From the NCBI GenBank assembly GCA_034408855.1, contig JAWXCK010000283.1, forward strand, positions 42,738-106,737: DNA of 64,000 nt, in the 5' to 3' direction. The position numbers and the translations under genes were made by a program. Below, piece after piece: positions 18,202-25,997 of the stretch. Position 1 is the first letter of the stretch. Every line of letters begins with the position of its first letter. The notes under the pieces were generated by a model. The model worked only from the letters and a program-made list of their open reading frames with translations. It ran no database searches and was not told the origin of the DNA. The DNA comes from JAIYDQ01 sp034408855. Its GTDB lineage: Bacteria; Planctomycetota; Planctomycetia; Pirellulales; Pirellulaceae.

Positions 18202-18257
18202 GATTTTTGTTCGTTGGTTAAATCGTGTACGCCTGACGGCATGGCAGTCCGGAGTGA

Positions 18258-18356
18258 AATGTGAGCGGCACGGCGCTAGCCGCCGGTTCTTCTGTCCGAC
18301 AATTCGGGGTATCTAAGTGCATTAAGATCCCGTGGCTAGCGCCATCGGCTCACATT
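18258..18356. repeat. Palindromic element of the GGCGCTAGCC family, intergenic copy
   Basis: Arms of about 28 bases (18258-18286 and 18329-18356) are imperfect inverted repeats starting AATGTGAGC and centred on GGCGCTAGCC; about 40 unrelated bases lie between. Related copies sit at 22345-22407 inside a kinase gene and, in divergent form, at 56702-56771 and 60563-60640. Confidence 0.8.
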
Positions 18357-18390
18357 CAAAGATTTTAGCAGTTCGGTCAAGCCATGTCTT

Positions 18391-19224
18391 CTAAACATCG
18401 GGGCGTTCGTAAAACTTTGAGATATCTAAACCCTGCTTGGATTCCTCTTCCATGATACGAATGCGAGCTTCCATTCGTTCGAGTCGACGTTGCATTTGCG
18501 GCAGGAGGTCGATCGTGTCGTCGATCTTATCAAGTCGTGGGACGCTTGGGTAACCGAGGTGCCGTTGCATGGCGGCGAACAGATACAGAATATCTTTTTT
18601 CCGGTTCGCGAATGCGATCCGCCCTTCCTTGTCGCCAAAGAGCACCGGGAAGTCGACGGGCGTCGCGTCCGATCCAAGTTGCTTCGCGCGATACTCGACG
18701 AATGCTTCGCTGCGACCGTAAATCAAGTCGGCCAAGTCGACTAAGCCGAGCTGTCGACGGACAATTAATATCCATTCGCTCCAGCCTGCATCATAAGCGG
18801 CGTCTTCGGACATCGCTTTCAGGCCGCGGTCGTAATTTAATCGATTCCGACACATCGACTCGAATTGAAAGAAGAAATAGCCTTGGGCATTCTCGCTCTT
18901 GCTACGATACTCGGCTTCGGCTTGTAGTATCCGAAAGGCCATGAGCGTGTCAAAACGTCCGCGATCGGTTTCCGATTCTTCGATGAGAAATGTTTGCCAG
19001 GGCGAAAAGTAGTGGCTAAGCCGTCGCATGCCACTGGCCATGATTCCATTGTGCTTGAGTTCCGCAACCAAAAATTGGATGGCCATCGGAAGCTTCGTCG
19101 TCACCAGCATTTCGTGGTGGACTTGCAAGAGCAAATCTTGCATGGGAATTCCGTCCTTCATTCGCTCGCAGAGTGTGCGAAACAAATAAGCTTGTTCGAC
19201 ATATTCCTCACGCGGCAAGACCAT
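18391..19224 (-). CDS. Uncharacterised protein downstream of glmS (277 aa)
   Basis: I do not recognise a family. The protein is soluble, mostly helical and rich in aromatic and charged residues (GYFFFQFESMCRNRLNYDRG near residue 115). The C-terminus (about 230-260, IDLLPQMQRRLERMEARIRIMEEE) is a strong coiled coil, suggesting oligomerisation. The start is ATG 19224; TTG 19227 directly before it is also in frame. It follows the 71-residue gene with a three-base gap, and that gene follows glmS, so the three look like one operon. The normal codon use and tight packing suggest a real gene. A link to amino-sugar or envelope metabolism is guilt by association only. Confidence 0.7.
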   Translation of the reverse strand: MVLPREEYVEQAYLFRTLCERMKDGIPMQDLLLQVHHEMLVTTKLPMAIQFLVAELKHNGIMASGMRRLSHYFSPWQTFLIEESETDRGRFDTLMAFRILQAEAEYRSKSENAQGYFFFQFESMCRNRLNYDRGLKAMSEDAAYDAGWSEWILIVRRQLGLVDLADLIYGRSEAFVEYRAKQLGSDATPVDFPVLFGDKEGRIAFANRKKDILYLFAAMQRHLGYPSVPRLDKIDDTIDLLPQMQRRLERMEARIRIMEEESKQGLDISKFYERPDV

Positions 19225-19227
19225 CAA

Positions 19228-19443
19228 CTAAAACGTTTCATTGTCGATAGAATGGAGCGGCGACCGTTCGACTTTAGGTCCCGGCGTGACGGGAGTCACG
19301 CTAACTTTGCTGCGTTTTAACTCGTCTATTTGCGCAGCCATTCGCTGCAGCAAATTAGCGATCTCGGTTCCTGCCGATTCACCAACATGGACCGCAAGAG
19401 CTTTGCGTGCATTGTAGGACAAGCCAAGATTCGATTGATTCAT
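19228..19443 (-). CDS. Small uncharacterised protein between glmS and a coiled-coil protein (71 aa)
   Basis: The 71-residue reading frame begins at ATG 19443 (MNQSNLGLSYNARKAL). An upstream in-frame extension to 19557 overlaps glmS and has no protein-like character. Residues 12-45 (ARKALAVHVGESAGTEIANLLQRMAAQIDELKR) form an amphipathic helix pair; the tail is proline-rich. It lies 46 bases after glmS and directly before the 277-residue gene, so all three probably share a message. A purine-rich GAGAGAGAGAGG tract ends about 20 bases before the ATG. No function is assigned. Confidence 0.65.
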   Translation of the reverse strand: MNQSNLGLSYNARKALAVHVGESAGTEIANLLQRMAAQIDELKRSKVSVTPVTPGPKVERSPLHSIDNETF

Positions 19444-19489
19444 GATGTTTTTGCTAATGGAGACGAAGAGAGAGAGAGGAGGCGAAAAG

Positions 19490-21376
19490 TTACTCGACGG
19501 TGACACTCTTGGCGAGGTTTCTCGGTTTGTCAACATCGCAGCCTCGCAGCACCGCAATATGATAGGCTAAAAGCTGCAATGGGATTGATGCGACAATTGG
19601 TTGGAGGAAGTCTTCGCAGCTCGGAATTTCGATGACATCATCGGCCAAAGATCGAAGTTGGTCGTCGATGTGGTCGACGATCGCGATCACCGGCCCTCCA
19701 CGCGCTTTGACTTCCTGTAGGTTACTCATGACTTTGTCGTAGACCGAACTTTGCGAGACAATAAACACCGACGGAGTGTGCGCGTCGACCAGGGCGATTG
19801 GACCATGTTTCATTTCGGCGGCTGGATAGCCTTCGGCATGGATATAGCTGATTTCTTTCAGCTTCAAGGCTCCTTCGAGCGCCGTCGGGAAATTGTAATT
19901 CCGGCCGAGGTACAGGAAGTTCGACGCTTGGTGGTATTTTTCGGCGACGCGACGCACGGCGGCATCGCAACCTAGGGCTGTTTCGACGAGATTTGGGAGG
20001 TTCTCAAGTTGATCGATGATGCGCAATCCCGCTTCGAAACTCAGATGCCGCAATCGACCGAAGTGCAATGCTAGCATCGAGAGGACACACAACTGCGACG
20101 TAAAGGCTTTCGTCGATGCGACTCCGATTTCGGGCCCCGCGTGGAGATAAATTCCGCCGTCGGCTGCTTGTGCAATACTGCTGCCGATGACATTGCAAAT
20201 GGCAAGTGTGTGATGACCTTTGCGTTTCATTTCTCGCAACGCAGCTAGCGTATCGGCGGTTTCTCCGCTTTGCGTAATACCGAAAACGAGCGTGTCTCGA
20301 TCAAGCGGCGGATTTCGATATCGCAGCTCGCTCGCATATTCGACCTCGACCGGAAGTCTTGCAAGTTCTTCGATTAAATACTCACCGACGAGCGCCGAAT
20401 GCCAACTGGTTCCGCACCCGGTCAAGATGATGCGATCGACATTGCGAAGCTGATTGGCCATCAAATTTAAGCCGCCAAATTTTGCCGTCGCATTTTCGCG
20501 ATCTAAACGACCTCGCATGGCGTTGCGAAGCGATGTTGGCTGCTCATGAATCTCTTTGAGCATGTAGTGAGCGAAACCTTCGGACGAAACGTCAGCCGTC
20601 TGCTCATCCAGAACGCGCACATCGGGACGAATGCGACCTTGATCGCGATGTAAGACTTGGATCGAGTCTTGCGTCATCACCGCCAATTGATGGTCGGCGA
20701 GATAGATAATGCGATCGGTATACCCGACCAGCGGCGAAGTATCGCTCGCAATAAACTGTTCGTTGCGTCCAACACCTAAAACCAAAGGACTGCCAAAACG
20801 CGCGGCGATCAATAGATCGGGCCGCTCTTTGAACATCACGACTAATCCGTAAGTCCCGCGAAGGAGCGGCAATATCTCGCGAACCGCGTTTAGATAAACA
20901 GCGTTAGGCCCTTCGCTTGATACGGCTACTTGGCTTGTTTTCTTCAGCGCATCGGCAACGAGATGTGCGATGACTTCGGTATCGGTTGCCGATTGAAATA
21001 CGTAACCCTTGACGATCAACGCTTGCTTCAGCACTTCATAGTTTTCGATCACACCATTGTGGACGACGGCTACTTGACCGCGACCACCGGTGTGCGGGTG
21101 AGCATTTTCCGTCGTGGCCGCACCGTGCGTTGCCCATCGAGTGTGGCCAATCCCAGTCATTCCTTGAACTGGCGATGCTTCCATGAGATCGGCTAAACGA
21201 TCGATGCGACCGACCGCTCGTCGAAGCTGAAAGCCGGCAGAAGTCCCCGTCTCTGTGCTGCTGGCGAGCGTAGCAATCCCGGCGCTGTCGTAGCCGCGAT
21301 ACTCCAATCGGCGTAAACCGGTCAACAGGAAAGGGCTTGCCTCATTCTTTCCGACGTAGCCAACGATTCCGCACAT
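19490..21376 (-). CDS. glmS: Glutamine--fructose-6-phosphate aminotransferase (isomerizing)
   Basis: GlmS makes glucosamine-6-phosphate from fructose-6-phosphate and glutamine, the entry step to UDP-GlcNAc for peptidoglycan and lipid A. At 628 residues it is close to the usual 610. The chain opens with MCGIVGYVG, so Cys2 is the nucleophile of the glutaminase domain (1 to about 245), with GIGHTRWATHG near residue 75 and VVHNGVIENY near 104. Two SIS domains follow, with TGCGTSWHSALVGEYLIEE and FGITQSGETADTLAALR, then the tail DKPRNLAKSVTVE whose Lys forms the sugar Schiff base. The 71- and 277-residue genes follow downstream. No ribozyme-like or other leader structure was recognised in the 208 bases upstream. 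Confidence 0.97.
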   Translation of the reverse strand: MCGIVGYVGKNEASPFLLTGLRRLEYRGYDSAGIATLASSTETGTSAGFQLRRAVGRIDRLADLMEASPVQGMTGIGHTRWATHGAATTENAHPHTGGRGQVAVVHNGVIENYEVLKQALIVKGYVFQSATDTEVIAHLVADALKKTSQVAVSSEGPNAVYLNAVREILPLLRGTYGLVVMFKERPDLLIAARFGSPLVLGVGRNEQFIASDTSPLVGYTDRIIYLADHQLAVMTQDSIQVLHRDQGRIRPDVRVLDEQTADVSSEGFAHYMLKEIHEQPTSLRNAMRGRLDRENATAKFGGLNLMANQLRNVDRIILTGCGTSWHSALVGEYLIEELARLPVEVEYASELRYRNPPLDRDTLVFGITQSGETADTLAALREMKRKGHHTLAICNVIGSSIAQAADGGIYLHAGPEIGVASTKAFTSQLCVLSMLALHFGRLRHLSFEAGLRIIDQLENLPNLVETALGCDAAVRRVAEKYHQASNFLYLGRNYNFPTALEGALKLKEISYIHAEGYPAAEMKHGPIALVDAHTPSVFIVSQSSVYDKVMSNLQEVKARGGPVIAIVDHIDDQLRSLADDVIEIPSCEDFLQPIVASIPLQLLAYHIAVLRGCDVDKPRNLAKSVTVE

Positions 21377-21584
21377 GTTTTGTTCTTCTGCTGATTCTGC
21401 TGGGCTCCTTGAAAAACCAAGGATTCCTGAAACCCAATCTGCAACGCTAAGTTAGTTCAAAAACAACCGATTTGCATGGCCAAAACCCACGAGCGAGTAG
21501 AATAGCTATAAATTCATGAATTCAAATGCGCACCGATAAAATTTGTCGCAAATTGTCTAGCGGTCCTATCGATTATGCATAGTG

Positions 21585-22487
21585 TTACGCCGACGCTCGT
21601 TCTATATTGGCGACTACCGCCGGCAATCGAATGTAAAACGCGGTCCCTTTTCCGACGCTGCTCTCGACGCGAATCTTTCCGCGATGTTCTTCGATAATTT
21701 CTCGACAAGCGGACAGTCCCAAACCTGTTCCACCTTTGCCGCTGGCGTCGGGCCCGATCTTGGTCGAAAAGAATGGCTCGAAAATTTTTGGCAGGTTTTC
21801 CTTAGCGATTCCTTTACCGCTATCGCGAATCATTAAGACGACATGCTGTTGTTTTGCTTCATAGCTAAGCCGGAGCTTGATCGAGCCCGACTCGCCGATT
21901 GCTTGCCGCGCGTTGGTCAAAAGATTGATCAACACCCGCTGAATCTGATTCGCTTCTACGAGTGCCATCGGAACCGCGTCGAACTCGGTCTCGACCATGA
22001 TTCGATAGCGATGGAGTTCTCGTTCCAACAGAACGAGTGTATCTCGGATTACTGGCTCGAGTGCCGTTGGCTCTTGTACACCACTACGGTTGCGAGCCAA
22101 TCCAAGAATAGTCTGAGTGACTTTCGCAGCTCGATTCGAGGCGTCCACAATCTTACTGAAAGCTTTGTCGCGAGTCGGCTCATCCTTGTGCCGCATCCCA
22201 AGTTTGGCATAGTTCATGATCGTCATTAGCAGATTGTTGAATTCGTGCGTCGTCGTGCTCGTCAATTCGCCAATCGTTGCCAACCGCTGAGTTTGAGAGA
22301 GTTGTTTTTGAAGTTGAACAACCAGGTTTTCCAACTCAGCAATTCGTGAGGCGCTAGCCGCAGGTTCTTTACATTCTAAACCGGCGGCTAGCGCCGATCC
22401 GCTCACGTCTTTTTTGTTCTGTGTCATGCTGTCAATTCGAATTGCTAGCGGTGAATGCCGACACGACTGACCGTATCGACGAAGCAT
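21585..22487 (-). CDS. Soluble sensor histidine kinase with repeat-derived N-terminal insert
   Basis: A cytoplasmic histidine kinase without membrane segments, 300 residues from ATG 22487 or 281 from ATG 22430. A coiled coil (IAELENLVVQLQKQLSQTQRL) precedes the H-box (GELTSTTTHEFNNLLMTIMNY, phospho-acceptor His). The ATPase domain has the N-box QRVLINLLTNARQA, the G1 motif IRDSGKGIA and the G2 motif GKGGTGLGLSACREI. No response regulator gene is adjacent. The stretch DVSGSALAAGLECKEPAASA before the coiled coil is encoded by a palindromic repeat (22345-22407), so part of the N-terminus is repeat-derived. The catalytic core looks intact, so the protein is probably active. Confidence 0.88.
   Translation of the reverse strand: MLRRYGQSCRHSPLAIRIDSMTQNKKDVSGSALAAGLECKEPAASASRIAELENLVVQLQKQLSQTQRLATIGELTSTTTHEFNNLLMTIMNYAKLGMRHKDEPTRDKAFSKIVDASNRAAKVTQTILGLARNRSGVQEPTALEPVIRDTLVLLERELHRYRIMVETEFDAVPMALVEANQIQRVLINLLTNARQAIGESGSIKLRLSYEAKQQHVVLMIRDSGKGIAKENLPKIFEPFFSTKIGPDASGKGGTGLGLSACREIIEEHRGKIRVESSVGKGTAFYIRLPAVVANIERASA
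22345..22407. repeat. In-frame palindromic repeat copy inside the histidine kinase gene
   Basis: The arms 22345-22366 and 22379-22407 are inverted repeats sharing the GGCGCTAGCCG core and GTGAG ends with the intergenic copy at 18258-18356. The copy is 63 bases (21 codons) long, so it preserves the kinase reading frame. Confidence 0.8.
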
Positions 22488-22596
22488 TTTTTCAATTTCT
22501 TCTAGCGTCGAGAACCGACGCTTGTTAATGTCCGATTACTCGTTGTAGGTACAGCAAAAGAACGAAAGGCGTCAAGCGGAGAAAGGGAATTCCAGA

Positions 22597-22821
22597 ATGC
22601 TAGACAATTCGGTTGAATTACTTGAACACGCGATCAGTTATGCGAAATCGCATGGTTTTCGCGTCCGATCGGAAGGGCTCGATGGAATACCCGGCGGCTA
22701 CTGTCGCATCGGAAACAATCCATTTATTTTCCTCGACCAATCCACCACTGCTGCTCAGCAGCTCACCGAAATCATGCGAGTCCTTCAGAGTAATTTGAAA
22801 ACTTCGCCGAGCATAGAATAA
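22597..22821 (+). CDS. Small uncharacterised protein (74 aa)
   Basis: The frame starts at ATG 22597 after a purine-rich GAGAAAGGGAA site about five bases upstream, a plausible ribosome-binding site. The protein reads like a compact globular fold: a helix (LLEHAISYAKSHGFRVRSEG), a turn with GGYCRIGNNPFIFLDQS, then a second helix (TTAAQQLTEIMRVLQSNL). There is no signal peptide or membrane segment. It sits alone between the divergent kinase and lpxB, about 225 bases before the latter. The normal composition and start signal favour a real gene; the function is unknown. Confidence 0.65.
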   Translation: MLDNSVELLEHAISYAKSHGFRVRSEGLDGIPGGYCRIGNNPFIFLDQSTTAAQQLTEIMRVLQSNLKTSPSIE

Positions 22822-23046
22822 GTCGCAACGCAATGAAGCAATCGTACATTGCTAGCGTTACCGATACAGTCGATCCAATCGTTCCTTTGTCTTGCTTTTT
22901 GAAGACAGATTATTGTATACCGCATCGCCAGGAGTGGCCTGGTGTCGTCGATTTGTCCGATCTACTCACAATGACGACGAAGTTTGTCTCGGATTTTTGA
23001 CAGTTGTAGTAAATTGGATACACAGGCATAGGATTGTCGTTAGCGT

Positions 23047-24240
23047 ATGAGCAAGCGGCTCTTTTTTTCAGTTGGTGAACCAAGCGGTGATCTTCACGCT
23101 TCCAATCTCATCCGCGCGCTTCGCGGCGATGATCCGACGTTGACGTTTCGCGGCTTCGGCGGCGTAAAAATGACGCAAGCGGGATTGGACTGTGACTTTG
23201 ATTTAACTTCGATGGCTGTTGTTGGTTTTACCGAAGTCCTACCGAAGATACGCGAATTCTATCGCATTGCGGATATGGCAGAGGAAGTATTTCAACGCGG
23301 CGATTGCGATGGCGTTGTCTTGGTAGATTTCCCCGGATTCAATTGGCATATCGCTCGACGCGCCAAAAAGTATGGTTTGCCGGTCTATTACTATCTACCG
23401 CCGCAACTTTGGGCGTGGGGCGGTTGGCGGGTAAAAAAGATAAAGCGCTACGTGGACCGTGTCCTTTGCAATCTTCCGTTTGAAGAAGAATGGTATGAGC
23501 GGCGCGGTGTGGCGGTCGATTATGTCGGACATCCTTTTTTTGACGTCGTCGATTCGCAACCCTTATGCGCTCGCTTCTTACGCGAATGGGAGTCGCCTGA
23601 AAAACTTCAGGTCGCGGTGTTGCCTGGTTCGCGAGACCACGAAGTCCATCGGATTTGGCCGCTGCAACTTGAAATTATACGCCGATTGCATCCACAGTTC
23701 CCCAACGTCCGATTCATGGTAGCGGCGCTCAAGGACCAGCACGCTCTTTGGTGCCGCTCACAGTTGCAAAACGGCGACAAAAATTTACCGATCGAAGTAT
23801 TCGTCGGCAAGACGAGCGAACTGATCGAGCTTGCCGATTGCGCTTTAATGAAGAGCGGTTCGGTGTCGATGGAGATGATGGCTCGCGAGACTCCTTGTAC
23901 TGTCTTGTACCATTGCAGTCGGTCGACGTTCATCTTGGCCCGACTGCTGACTCGACTCAAAAGCATAACGCTTCCCAACATGATTGCCGAGAAGACCGTG
24001 ATGCCCGAGTTCCTTGCGATTGGAAATTCGACGAAAGCGGTTGACCAAGCCACCGATGCGATGCGAAAACTGATCGCCGATCCAGCCGCCCGGACAGAGC
24101 AGCGCCGATCTCTACATTCGCTAACCGAAAAATTTGGACAGCCCGGTGCCAGCCAACGCGCCGCAAGTATCATTTCGGAAGATTTGGAACGACGTTCCGG
24201 CAGTGAAAAAAAGGCTGCCTCGCGAGCAAACGCCGCTTAA
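23047..24240 (+). CDS. lpxB: Lipid-A-disaccharide synthase
   Basis: LpxB joins UDP-2,3-diacylglucosamine and lipid X (2,3-diacylglucosamine-1-phosphate) to give the lipid A disaccharide on the inner face of the cytoplasmic membrane. The 397 residues match the family length (about 380). Signature stretches are FSVGEPSGDLHASNLIRAL at the N-terminus, FRGFGGVKMTQAGLDCDFD, VVLVDFPGFNWHIAR, YYLPPQLWAWGGWRVKKIKRYVD, DYVGHPFFD, AVLPGSRDHEVHRIWP and the late LMKSGSVSMEMM that binds the nucleotide sugar. Together with glmS this implies a lipid A-containing outer membrane. The C-terminal 15 residues are Lys/Ala rich and unconserved in appearance. The gene is monocistronic. Confidence 0.97.
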   Translation: MSKRLFFSVGEPSGDLHASNLIRALRGDDPTLTFRGFGGVKMTQAGLDCDFDLTSMAVVGFTEVLPKIREFYRIADMAEEVFQRGDCDGVVLVDFPGFNWHIARRAKKYGLPVYYYLPPQLWAWGGWRVKKIKRYVDRVLCNLPFEEEWYERRGVAVDYVGHPFFDVVDSQPLCARFLREWESPEKLQVAVLPGSRDHEVHRIWPLQLEIIRRLHPQFPNVRFMVAALKDQHALWCRSQLQNGDKNLPIEVFVGKTSELIELADCALMKSGSVSMEMMARETPCTVLYHCSRSTFILARLLTRLKSITLPNMIAEKTVMPEFLAIGNSTKAVDQATDAMRKLIADPAARTEQRRSLHSLTEKFGQPGASQRAASIISEDLERRSGSEKKAASRANAA

Positions 24241-24327
24241 TAGTTCGGTCTATCTCGGAAAGCCGTCGCGATTGTACGGAAATGTGCAACTTCAAAACGA
24301 GCGAGCGGGGGCGTTCGCAAACGTTGG

Positions 24328-25803
24328 CTAAGCTATTTTTGGCAATTCAAAACCATGCCGATATTGGCGAGTAAAGAGCTGGTTGGCTTCGGCATCGGTC
24401 GCTAGTTCCGTTTTGGGATCGATGGTTAACGTTTTGCCAAGCTTGAATTTGGTAAGTTTGTAATCGATGATGCTCTCGCCGAGATGATGCTCAAAACTAG
24501 AGAGCGTTTCGGTGACGTGCTGGTTGTCGCTCAGGAGAGAAGGTCGTGTAGCGTTGGGAACAACCGTGCCGAGCTTGTAGGAAACGTTGCCTAGATGAGC
24601 CAGCGCGCTAGATAGGTGTCCATCTTCAATATCGAGATGTAGGTCACGATGATCTCGGCTTCGAATCGCCTTTACAAAGTTAGCGAAGTGAGCTTGGTAT
24701 TCTCCTGAGGACCACTTACCCAATTCATTGCCGTCGTTGTCATAGGCGACCCCGGACGTGTAATTCGGTGACACGACGTATCCGTCCGTTCCATGCCAAA
24801 TATTCGCTGCACCGGTGAGCGCTCCAAACTTCAAGTTGTATGTAACGGGCGTTTTGATCGGCAATCCACGCACGTCGGAGATAATCAGAGCGTCATCCCA
24901 TTGGAAAAGCGTGACTTGGCTATTGGCAACGTCGCCATTATCCAAATAGCCCAAGCGACCGCCGAGACTTACAACTTGCTTGGGCAACTCTTGCTTGCCG
25001 ATTCCCCATCGTGCTTTATCGAGTTCGTGTGGATTCTGGTTCCCTAAGTCGCCGTTGCCTGTTTCGAATACCCAGTGCCAATCATAATGAAGGCGATTTC
25101 GCTTCGGCACAATGTTTGATGCCGGACCACACCAGAGATCGAAATCCATCCCAGGAGGAATCGGAGCTGCGTTATTCGTCAGTCCGATACTATCGCGTCG
25201 TCGGTAGCAGATAGCGCGCGCCACCGAGACTTTGCCGATCTTGCCGCTATGCACGAATTCAAGCGTTTGTCGCATGCCGAGCATACTGCGGCTTTGCACG
25301 CCCATCTGACAGATCTTTCCAAGCTTGCGCGCCCATTGCGTCATGATTCGACCTTCACTGACGTTGTGGCTACACGGTTTTTCGATATACACATCTTTTC
25401 CCGCTTGCATGGCCCAGATGGACATCAGCGCATGCCAATGATTCGGCGTTGCGATCGATACCGCGTCGATGGACTTGTCTTCAAGAAGCTTCCGAATATC
25501 TTGGACATACTTCGGCGGATGGCCAAGCTCCTGAAATTTCTTGGCTTGTTTTGCATATGCCGCAGGATCGCAATCGCAGATTGCGACCAGATCGACATCA
25601 GGATTGGCGAGCCATTCTTGAACGTGGTTTCCTCCTTGTCCATTAACTCCAATAACGGCAACTCGGAGTTTATCGTTGGGGCTAACGGCCCGAACAGAAT
25701 TGGTTTCTGCGGCCGTGGTAGTTTTCGAAAAACCAGGTGTCGCGAGAGCTGCTGCGGCAGCGATAATGGAATGTTCGACAAAGTCGCGGCGAGAAAGGGG
25801 CAT
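24328..25803 (-). CDS. Tat-exported Gfo/Idh/MocA family oxidoreductase
   Basis: A 491-residue oxidoreductase. The Tat leader is PLSRRDFVEHSIIAAAAALATPG. The nucleotide-binding segment is RVAVIGVNGQGGNHVQEW followed by VDLVAICDCDPAAY, the catalytic-region motif is DVYIEKPCSHNVSEGR (Glu-Lys-Pro), and VSIATPNHWHALMSIWAM precedes it. The C-terminal domain is the typical long planctomycete form with NPHELDKARWGI and YQAHFANFVKAIRSRD. It resembles the protein at 5339-6718 in class but is clearly a different subgroup. It converges with lpxB and has its own upstream region before 25998. Oxidation or epimerisation of a sugar in the periplasm is the family expectation. Confidence 0.92.
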   Translation of the reverse strand: MPLSRRDFVEHSIIAAAAALATPGFSKTTTAAETNSVRAVSPNDKLRVAVIGVNGQGGNHVQEWLANPDVDLVAICDCDPAAYAKQAKKFQELGHPPKYVQDIRKLLEDKSIDAVSIATPNHWHALMSIWAMQAGKDVYIEKPCSHNVSEGRIMTQWARKLGKICQMGVQSRSMLGMRQTLEFVHSGKIGKVSVARAICYRRRDSIGLTNNAAPIPPGMDFDLWCGPASNIVPKRNRLHYDWHWVFETGNGDLGNQNPHELDKARWGIGKQELPKQVVSLGGRLGYLDNGDVANSQVTLFQWDDALIISDVRGLPIKTPVTYNLKFGALTGAANIWHGTDGYVVSPNYTSGVAYDNDGNELGKWSSGEYQAHFANFVKAIRSRDHRDLHLDIEDGHLSSALAHLGNVSYKLGTVVPNATRPSLLSDNQHVTETLSSFEHHLGESIIDYKLTKFKLGKTLTIDPKTELATDAEANQLFTRQYRHGFELPKIA

Positions 25804-25997
25804 CGACGTATCCTTGGGTTGGATGAGTTTCGATTTCTACAGGGGCGGATTCTAGCAGAATTCTGCCGTTAAATTCCGCATGACGAATGACGAAAGAATT
25901 CGAGTTCAAGATCACGACCGGCGATTTTGACCGCGAACTAGAAGCTCGGCTGCTATACTAGAAGTGTAATCACTTTTTCTCTCAAAGCTATTTTGAT

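Noticed and set aside
22997..23034. Possible sigma-70 promoter upstream of lpxB
   Set aside because: TTGACA is present at 22997-23002, but no -10 box lies at 16-18 bases spacing.
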